Assembly (NCBI GenBank): GCA_022822365.1
Contig: JAJEBV010000005.1
Span: 46,880 to 110,879 of the forward strand
From: Thermoanaerobaculia bacterium
Lineage (GTDB): Bacteria; Acidobacteriota; Thermoanaerobaculia; Multivoradales; Multivoraceae
DNA: 64,000 bases
Reading direction: 5' to 3'
Below the pieces are notes generated by a model. That model was given only the letters and a program-made list of their open reading frames with translations, did not search any database and was not told the DNA's origin. A program made the position numbers and the translations under genes. Shown piece by piece: positions 58,427-64,000 of this stretch (position 1 is the stretch's first letter; each line of letters begins with the position of its first letter).

Positions 58427-59788
58427 GTGGCTATTTCGGCAAACTTCCGCAGAAACTTCCTCCGCGGCACTCTGTTTCTCCCGGTTTTCTTCGCCGCGAA
58501 CCTGGCGACCGCTCAGCGAGCCAGCTACCCGCCCGAGGAGTTCACCGAACGCCGGGCGCGCCTGTGCGAACGTCTCGACGGCGGCGCGGTGCTCCTGTTC
58601 GCGGAGACGATGCCGCGCTACGGCGCCCGCTTCCGGCAGGACCACGACTTCTTCTACCTGACCGGCTACGAGGGCCGGAACGCGGTCCTGCTGCTCGAGG
58701 TCGATGGCTGCAAGGCGAGCCTCTACCTGCCCCACCAGGGCGACCGGGAGAAGTTCATCGACGGCCCGAACTGGCTCTACGCGCCCGAGAAGGCCGAAGG
58801 CAGCGGATTCGAGGTCGACCACCTCGCCTACCTGCCCGAGCACCTGGCCCGGCGGCGTGGCCGGCTACCCGGCGAGGCAGGAAGGCTGCTCTGGATGCGC
58901 CTGGGCGAGCGGGACGAACTCGACCTCGCCCGCAGCGAGAAGGGCCTGTACCTCGGCCGGCGCGAGCAGAACCCCTGGGGCGGCCAGCCGACCGAGCAGG
59001 CCCACCAGATCGCGACCATCCGGAGCCGCTACCCCTACGCCGAGCTGCGCGACCTGACGCCGCACCTCGACCGGCTGCGGATGGTCAAGACGCCGCGAGA
59101 GATCGAGATCCTCCGCCGCGCCGGCAAGGTCAGCGCCGAAGGCATCGCGGCGGCCATCCGCGCCACCCGCGCCGGCGGTTGGGAGTACGAGTTGGAGGCC
59201 GCGGCCAAGCACGTCTTCCTGAAGCATGGCGCCGAGATGGAGGCCTACCCGGCGATCGTCGGTTCGGGACCGAACGGCCTGATCTGGCATTGGGTCAGAA
59301 ACGACCGGCAGCTCCAGGACGGCGACCTCGTCGTCATGGACTACGGTGCCTCCTTCGCCTACATGACGATGGACATCACCCGCACCTGGCCGGTTGCGGA
59401 CAAGTTCGACGAGGTCCAGGAGCGCGCCTACCGCGCCGTGCTGGAAGCGCAGAAAGCGATCATCGCGGCGATGCGCCCTGGCGCGACCCGCCGTGAGACC
59501 ACCGCGATCTGCCGCGAGATCTACGACCGCTGGGGCTTCGAGGACAAGCCCGCCCACGGCGCCGGCCACTTCGTCGGCCTTTCCGTCCACGATGTCGGCG
59601 ACAGCTCCCTCCCGTTCGAGCCGGGCATGGTGATCGCCGTCGAGCCGATCATCGAGATCCCCGAGCGGAACATCCACATCCGCATCGAGGACACGGTGCT
59701 GATCACCGAAGGCGAGCCGGAGATCCTGAGTGCGGCGGTGCCGAAGGAGGTCGACGAGCTGCTGGCTCTGGTGGCCTCGTCCAGATAA
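58427..59788 (+). CDS. Xaa-Pro aminopeptidase (aminopeptidase P), exported
   Basis: A 453-residue dimetal peptidase that removes the first residue from peptides with Pro at position 2. Metal ligands are Asp305 and Asp316 (VMDYGASFAYMTMDITRTWP), the His in GAGHFVGLSVHD, and the two Glu in AVEPIIEI and RIEDTVLI. The N-terminal AMP_N domain starts SYPPEEFTERRARL. The GTG at 58427 is preferred because it gives a signal peptide (FRRNFLRGTLFLPVFFAANL to TAQ); periplasmic location is therefore predicted. It lies 26 bases after the fumarase gene. Its last 86 bases overlap the convergent esterase gene. Confidence 0.92.
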   Translation: MAISANFRRNFLRGTLFLPVFFAANLATAQRASYPPEEFTERRARLCERLDGGAVLLFAETMPRYGARFRQDHDFFYLTGYEGRNAVLLLEVDGCKASLYLPHQGDREKFIDGPNWLYAPEKAEGSGFEVDHLAYLPEHLARRRGRLPGEAGRLLWMRLGERDELDLARSEKGLYLGRREQNPWGGQPTEQAHQIATIRSRYPYAELRDLTPHLDRLRMVKTPREIEILRRAGKVSAEGIAAAIRATRAGGWEYELEAAAKHVFLKHGAEMEAYPAIVGSGPNGLIWHWVRNDRQLQDGDLVVMDYGASFAYMTMDITRTWPVADKFDEVQERAYRAVLEAQKAIIAAMRPGATRRETTAICREIYDRWGFEDKPAHGAGHFVGLSVHDVGDSSLPFEPGMVIAVEPIIEIPERNIHIRIEDTVLITEGEPEILSAAVPKEVDELLALVASSR

Positions 59789-61001
59789 GAGCCGTTCGCG
59801 ACGCGGCGCCATGGGCGCTCGGCAGTCGCACCGTCACGTCGTCGTTCTCCGCAGCCAGTCCCGCGGCGAGATAGTCGGCCGCCCTCGCGCGATCCGCGGC
59901 CTCCTCGGCAAACCGGCTCTCGAAGAACGAGAAGGCGGCGAGGATCGTCAGCATCTGCTGGCGTGCCGGCCGCATCGATCGCACACTCGGGAGGGGATCG
60001 CACGGCCTGCCGCCCTGAGTTCGGGTCACTCCCTTGTCGAGGCCTCCGAGGCCGGCCACATCGCCCAGGTCGGCGTCCTCCGTCACCGCGCCCATCAGGG
60101 CGCCACACGCCAGACTGTCGCCGTGCCTGGACCAGCGGGAGGTATAGCGGGCGATGTCGGCGAAACCGACATGTGAACCGCTCTTGAGCGTGACCAGCCC
60201 GCTGCGCGGCGCCCGCTCCACAAGCGAGGCCGCGTTCTCCGGGTACGGCACGACCGCGTCCGCATCGCCGGCGATCATCAGGAACGGCACGTCGGCTGTC
60301 TCGAAGAAAGCGGGCGTGAACATGGCGCTGGGTCCCGCGATCGAGACGGCGGCGCCGATCCGATCGTCGCGGAGGTCCGGATGGAAAGCGGCAAGCGTGC
60401 TGGTCATGCCGCCGAGAGACAGCCCCATCACGCCGATGCGCTCCGGGTCGATGGCGCCCGAGAACTCGTGAGTCGCGTCGTCGTTCCAGCGCAGCAACTG
60501 GTCGATCAGAAACCCCACGTCGCCCGGCTGGTGAGCCACGTCGTCGAAACGCGGCCCGCCCGGGCTGGCGAAGTTCGTCAGCGGATAGTCGGCAGCGACG
60601 AAGACGTAGCCGTGCCTGGCGAAGTGCAGGGCCAGGTAGCGGCCTTCCGATCGCCTCGACATGAAACCGTGGCTGTAGACGATCAACGGAAAGCCGTTCG
60701 CCGGCCGCCCCTCCCGCGCGACCCCCCGCGCGTTCGCATCCGCCGGATACGTGATCGAGGTCACGAGCCGCCGCTCGTCCGAGCCGCGGAAGACGTTGTT
60801 CGCCTGCGTCGGACGGCTCCGGTCGACGAACGTCGTGTCCAGCTTCTTGACCTGGTAAGGCCCCCGCGCGAGCACCTCGCGGCTCGCCTGGCCCTCCGGC
60901 CGGTCGACGCCGGCCGTAGCGAAGAAGAGACCGACAGCGCAGGCCAGCGCCAGGACAAGACCGAGCGCGGCGATTCCGGCGATCTTGAGGACTCTGATCA
61001 T
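59703..61001 (-). CDS. Exported alpha/beta hydrolase, chlorophyllase/PAF-hydrolase-like
   Basis: A 432-residue protein with an N-terminal membrane or signal segment (IAGIAALGLVLALACAVGLF). The hydrolase core has FPLIVYSHGFMSRRS, GVMGLSLGGMTSTL with the nucleophilic Ser in GLSLGG, an acid in MIAGDADAVVP and the His in SGSHVGFAD. This is the pattern of PAF-acetylhydrolase, chlorophyllase and cutinase-like esterases. The C-terminal 110 residues are helical and then low-complexity; the final 29 codons lie within the opposing aminopeptidase gene. ATG at 61001 has GGAGG six bases upstream. It probably cleaves esters in the periplasm. Confidence 0.85.
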   Translation of the reverse strand: MIRVLKIAGIAALGLVLALACAVGLFFATAGVDRPEGQASREVLARGPYQVKKLDTTFVDRSRPTQANNVFRGSDERRLVTSITYPADANARGVAREGRPANGFPLIVYSHGFMSRRSEGRYLALHFARHGYVFVAADYPLTNFASPGGPRFDDVAHQPGDVGFLIDQLLRWNDDATHEFSGAIDPERIGVMGLSLGGMTSTLAAFHPDLRDDRIGAAVSIAGPSAMFTPAFFETADVPFLMIAGDADAVVPYPENAASLVERAPRSGLVTLKSGSHVGFADIARYTSRWSRHGDSLACGALMGAVTEDADLGDVAGLGGLDKGVTRTQGGRPCDPLPSVRSMRPARQQMLTILAAFSFFESRFAEEAADRARAADYLAAGLAAENDDVTVRLPSAHGAASRTALIWTRPPEPAARRPPSAPPHSGSPARLR

Positions 61002-61076
61002 GGGACCTCCAGCCAGCCAAACAAGAATAGCTCCCGTTGCCCCTCCCAACCACGGCCGAGGTCCGCCATTGCGAAG

Positions 61077-62126
61077 CTATACCGCTAACGAGGCCAGGCG
61101 ATCGGCCAGCTCGCCCAGGGTCTGCCTGCCCTGCCGGATCTCGGCCAGCCGCTCGCGCCAACCGCGCGGAATCGCGTTCAACCCAAACCGAGCGCCCAGC
61201 ACCGCGCCCGCGACGGCGCCGTTCGTGTCCGTGTCACCGCCGGCGCTAACGACGGCGACGAGCGCCTCTTCGAAGTCGGAAGCCTGGATCGCACACCAGA
61301 GAGCGACCTGCATCGCCTTGAGCGTGTAGCCCATGTCACGGCCGTCCAGCACAAGGTCTACAGGAGCACACGCGCTCGGAATCGAACAGGCGTCCACGAC
61401 CGTTTCCGGCACGGCGCCTTCGATGCCGAACGGACTCAGAGAACTCCCAAGCTCCGCTGCCGTCTGGCGGGTCCGGTCAACAACCACACCAGGCGCGACA
61501 TCCTCGCCACGAAGCAGCATCGCCACCGCCACGTTCGTCAGCACCGCCGACCAGATGCCGCGTGGATCCGCATGAGTCACCACCGCGCTCAGCGCGGTGT
61601 TCCTGGCCAGGCCGACGTCGTCCTGCATCCAACGGATAGCGAGCGGCGCGCACCGCATGACGGCGCCATTACCCGCGGAGTACCTGCCCGACTCTTCCCA
61701 GACCTCCCGAGCGGCTTCCAGCGCCGGCTGACCGGCGGGCTTCCGAGCCTCGACTCCGACGCCCTGCGCACACCGGGGAGACGCTCCCCCGATCCTCGCC
61801 AGCACGTCCTTCGTCTGGATGCCGATGCCGCGACCGTTCTCCTCGGCCCAGCACCAGAAGCGTCGCCCGATCTCCTCGACATCGAGGTCAGCGGCCCTGG
61901 CTTCGATGGCCGCCTCGGTAAGGATGATCGCCTGCGCCAGATCGTCGTCGTCGGGCTCGCCTGGTACTACTTCGATGTCCCGGATTCCGTTCGGGTAGGA
62001 AGCCTCGACCGCGTGCCGGGGCCAACCCTCCTGTGGAACACCGAGCACGTTGCCCACGCCGAGGCCGACCATGAGGCCGCGGCAGCGGTCTTGAAGGCCT
62101 GGGCCCAGAATCGATTCGCTCGCCAC
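61077..62126 (-). CDS. ADP-ribosylglycohydrolase family protein (DraG-like)
   Basis: A 349-residue enzyme that removes ADP-ribose from proteins or nucleic acids. Metal-binding Asp residues are in EPDDDDLAQAI near the N-terminus and SAGGDTDTNGAVAGAVLGA near the C-terminus; both are family signatures. YSAGNGAVMRCAPLAI is the central motif. The GTG at 62126 is preferred because GAGGG precedes it and the DraG fold begins just after; the frame stays open to 62240. GC is slightly lower than the rest. Possibly paired with an unseen ADP-ribosyltransferase; the neighbouring M15-like protein and HicBA suggest an accessory island. Confidence 0.85.
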   Translation of the reverse strand: MASESILGPGLQDRCRGLMVGLGVGNVLGVPQEGWPRHAVEASYPNGIRDIEVVPGEPDDDDLAQAIILTEAAIEARAADLDVEEIGRRFWCWAEENGRGIGIQTKDVLARIGGASPRCAQGVGVEARKPAGQPALEAAREVWEESGRYSAGNGAVMRCAPLAIRWMQDDVGLARNTALSAVVTHADPRGIWSAVLTNVAVAMLLRGEDVAPGVVVDRTRQTAAELGSSLSPFGIEGAVPETVVDACSIPSACAPVDLVLDGRDMGYTLKAMQVALWCAIQASDFEEALVAVVSAGGDTDTNGAVAGAVLGARFGLNAIPRGWRERLAEIRQGRQTLGELADRLASLAV

Positions 62127-62158
62127 TGGCGTCCCTCGCCCGACAGACGGCGAGCTGC

Positions 62159-63226
62159 TCACGAACCGGCCGCCGCGGCCTCGCACCACGAACGCTCCTT
62201 TTGCCAGAACGGAGCGGGACCGCGACCCGCTTCCTTCCAAGCCTCCCTGATGGCACCTACCGTCCCGCTACGCCATCTAGCGAAGGAGATCGACGGCTTC
62301 TGCGTAGCCTTCCACTCTTGGACCAGCTCTTCGAAGCGATCGTCCTCCACCCTCTTCGCTATCCGAAGTTGCTTCAGGTGGTCCGCCCGTGAGGCCGAAC
62401 GGTTGAGATCGTGGAGGAAGTCCACGTAGTGCTCACTCCGATTGCGCCCCTCCCTCAGCTCTCCGTTCTTGACCGACCAGCCCGCCGGCTCCTGGAAGCT
62501 GGAGACATAGCGCCTGGGTTCCGACCGCCAGACGATGCTCCCGCAACTGCCGTCGAACTTCCAACCATCGCCGCCCTGTGTTGGGTCGTCCGGATCCCCG
62601 CGCCAAGTGAGGTTGACCGCAGCGTTCCGGACGAAGAACACCATCTCCGAGTACGGAAGGTGGTCATGGATGAACCACGCCAGAACGCGCCAGTCGCGCC
62701 CCTCCCTCTCGTTCATCCAATCGACGAACCAGGGGATGACGATGCACGCCGTTGCGCCCATGAAGCCGTCGCCGTCCTTGTGGTCCCAGATGTGGTTCGC
62801 GTAGCTGGCCTTGTTCGAGGAGCAGTTCATGTCGTGACAGTTGCCGAAGCCGTTGACGTTGGCGCTGCGGAATGCGGAGCGGACCGTCACGTGGCCAAAG
62901 CTGTGCCGAAGCGGCTCTAGCAGATTTCGGCAGAGGGCCGTCCCCGCCTTGATGGCAAGCTCGGCGTCGTCCGGCACGTTCGGAATGCCGTGGGCCGCGG
63001 CAATCTCCGAGTACAGGAAGTCCCGCATGAAGTAGTGCTTTGACAGGCGCTCCCGTCCGAAGTCATCCAGCGCATTCATGAGCGAGCGGTTGGGCTCGAT
63101 CGTCGAGCCGCAGACGCCGCCCGTGGGACCGTCCGTGCCGCACTCCTCGCAGGCAAGCCTGGAACAAGTCGCCTCACGCTGCTTCTCGGCGAACTTCCGC
63201 AACGTGTAGCTCGTCATCGGCTTCAT
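62159..63226 (-). CDS. Protein with M15-like N-terminal half, function unknown
   Basis: A 355-residue protein without a signal peptide. Residues 60-160 recall the peptidase M15 / D-Ala-D-Ala carboxypeptidase fold: LSKHYFMRDFLYSE, HGIPNVPDD, LLEPLRHSFGHVTVRSAFRS. A possible zinc segment is ANHIWDHKDGDGFMGATACI, and IHDHLPYSEMVFF follows. The N-terminus has four Cys (CSRLACEECGTDG and VCGS), perhaps a zinc knuckle. I recall similar uncharacterised proteins with the HIWD and HDHLPYSE blocks in other bacteria, so this is a real family. Catalysis is not proven. It is 32 bases upstream of the DraG gene. Confidence 0.7.
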   Translation of the reverse strand: MKPMTSYTLRKFAEKQREATCSRLACEECGTDGPTGGVCGSTIEPNRSLMNALDDFGRERLSKHYFMRDFLYSEIAAAHGIPNVPDDAELAIKAGTALCRNLLEPLRHSFGHVTVRSAFRSANVNGFGNCHDMNCSSNKASYANHIWDHKDGDGFMGATACIVIPWFVDWMNEREGRDWRVLAWFIHDHLPYSEMVFFVRNAAVNLTWRGDPDDPTQGGDGWKFDGSCGSIVWRSEPRRYVSSFQEPAGWSVKNGELREGRNRSEHYVDFLHDLNRSASRADHLKQLRIAKRVEDDRFEELVQEWKATQKPSISFARWRSGTVGAIREAWKEAGRGPAPFWQKERSWCEAAAAGS

Positions 63227-63378
63227 GTGAACTCCCCCTTGGTCTGTTCATCAAGGCTGGAAGGCGCAAGCGTAACCGCGGCTCGCCACCAAGTTGGGCG
63301 AGTTCGCCGATCCAGCGTCAGCGGTTAGCCTAGGGGGAGGCTGGCAAGCACCCCCGCCCCGTAAAGAGGAGAACGCTC

Positions 63379-63582
63379 GTGGCGACCTGCACGTTGGACT
63401 ACTGGATCGACGACGGTTGGTTCGTCGGCAGACTGAGAGAGAACCCTGGAGTCTTCAGCCAGGGCAAGACCCTGGAGGAACTCAAGCACAACATCGAGGA
63501 TGCCCTTGAACTCATGCTGGAAGAGGCGCCGCTTCCCGTAACGGAGTACGAATCCGTCGAGATCCAGATGGGCGCAGAGTGA
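63379..63582 (+). CDS. hicB: HicB-like antitoxin
   Basis: A 67-residue HicB with the partial RNase H-like fold: LDYWIDDGWFVGRLRENPGV, the EELKHNIEDALELMLEEA helix, and a C-terminal strand. It starts at GTG (63379) with GAGGAG eight bases upstream. It lacks the extra DNA-binding domain of longer HicB proteins, so repression may need another factor. It overlaps hicA by four bases (GTGA). The order antitoxin-toxin is the reverse of the common hicAB. Confidence 0.82.
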   Translation: MATCTLDYWIDDGWFVGRLRENPGVFSQGKTLEELKHNIEDALELMLEEAPLPVTEYESVEIQMGAE

Positions 63583-63764
63583 AGCGGAGGCGCCTGACCA
63601 GACACCTCACCTCCACCGGCTGCCACCTCGCACGGCACGGACGCAAGCACGACATCTTCACGAACCCCGAGAACGGCAGGAAGGCGCCCGTCCCCAGACA
63701 CCAGGACGTGAAGAACAGCCTCGTGGCCTTGATCTGCCGCCAACTCGGTGTACGTCGCCCCTGA
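63579..63764 (+). CDS. hicA: HicA-like mRNA interferase toxin
   Basis: A 61-residue double-stranded-RNA-binding-fold toxin that cleaves mRNA independently of the ribosome. The catalytic His lies in GRKHDIFTNP, and VPRHQDVKNSLVALICRQLGV is the typical C-terminal strand-helix. The GTG start overlaps hicB. With intact catalytic His and full length for the family, it should be active, in contrast to the VapC fragment elsewhere in the window. Confidence 0.85.
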   Translation: MKRRRLTRHLTSTGCHLARHGRKHDIFTNPENGRKAPVPRHQDVKNSLVALICRQLGVRRP

Positions 63765-63798
63765 GCCCGGAGACCGGGTCCGGAAACGAACGAGCCCT

Positions 63799-64000
63799 CT
63801 ACTCGGCGCCGGTACTGGCTCCGCTGAGCGCCTCCGACTCGAGGAGACGGGCGCCGCGCAGGGTGCCGCCCATCGAGTAGTTGCCTTCGTGGCAGGCGTA
63901 CTCGTAGACCAGGCCGTCGGCGGCCTTCCACAGGTACTCGCCGGTCCACGGTGCGGTCCAGATGGTGTCGTCTTCGACGGTGAAGTTGTAGACGACGTTG
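63799..64000 (-). CDS. C-terminal 66 residues of an unrecognised protein, cut by window edge
   Basis: The frame is open from the window edge to TAG at 63799-63801. The visible part reads TVEDDTIWTAPWTGEYLWKA and YEYACHEGNYSMGGTLRGAR, then a short variable tail. I recall the YEYACHEGNY block from the ends of widespread uncharacterised bacterial proteins, but give no function. The start lies beyond the window. Confidence 0.6.
   Translation of the reverse strand, partial: NVVYNFTVEDDTIWTAPWTGEYLWKAADGLVYEYACHEGNYSMGGTLRGARLLESEALSGASTGAE

Noticed and set aside
63094..63160. Possible zinc-finger or transposase-like Cys cluster in the M15-like protein
   Set aside because: The four Cys do not fit a transposase or helix-turn-helix; no terminal inverted repeats or target duplications are visible around the gene.

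Overview
The window is about 68-70% GC by eye and packed with genes. No stretch longer than about 160 bases lacks a gene. GTG and TTG starts, 4-base ATGA/GTGA overlaps between operon partners, Tat and lipoprotein signals, DUF1800/DUF1501 and TPR/FG-GAP-UnbV pairs, and three PQQ dehydrogenases point to an aerobic Gram-negative heterotroph. One extracellular nuclease carries a C-terminal domain that I recall mainly from Acidobacteriota (Thermoanaerobaculia), so that is my best guess at the lineage. It is an inference: no rRNA or marker gene is present.

Layout. 1-2229: end of a sulfotransferase, a GST and a secreted orphan. 2226-11941 (+): alpha/beta hydrolase, DUF418 membrane protein, DUF1330-like protein, cytochrome c, two paralogous small membrane proteins, two different PQQ dehydrogenases, another membrane protein and a secreted helix-hairpin-helix protein. 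The middle of this run looks like a periplasmic oxidation and electron-transfer module. 11949-21305 (-): DUF1501, DUF1800, aldo-keto reductase, ExeM-like nuclease, TPR lipoprotein and FG-GAP/UnbV lipoprotein. 21373-29188 (+): YHS protein, SbcD-like nuclease with a YhaN-like ATPase, and a single-chain biotin-dependent acyl-CoA carboxylase. 29195-31770 (-): decayed VapBC module, cytidylate-kinase-like protein, MFS transporter. 31881-37724 (+): tRNA-Thr(CGT), two secreted proteins, a third PQQ dehydrogenase behind a clear promoter, and a nucleoside hydrolase.

37774-46322 holds a class-C-like serine hydrolase, an SRAP/YedK protein and a copper/silver efflux operon (small Cys-rich protein, CusC, CusB, CusA). 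46418-56669 holds an epoxide-hydrolase-like enzyme and a long minus-strand run: mutarotase, MacAB-type exporter (adaptor, ATPase, two permeases), two sulfatases and a lipocalin-like lipoprotein. 56748-61001 holds class I fumarase, aminopeptidase P and a periplasmic esterase. 61077-64000 is lower in GC and accessory in character: ADP-ribosylglycohydrolase, M15-like protein, HicBA toxin-antitoxin, and the end of an unrecognised gene.

There is no CRISPR array, rRNA, phage or intact insertion sequence. The best candidates for unusual biology are the quinoprotein/membrane-protein module, the Cys-rich first gene of the cus operon, the palindromic repeat found at two sites, the toxin cut off at a hairpin, the apparent leaderless promoters, and the 12-codon leader ORF coupled to a secreted protein. 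PQQ biosynthesis, biotin ligase and sulfatase-maturation genes are not in the window and must be supplied elsewhere.
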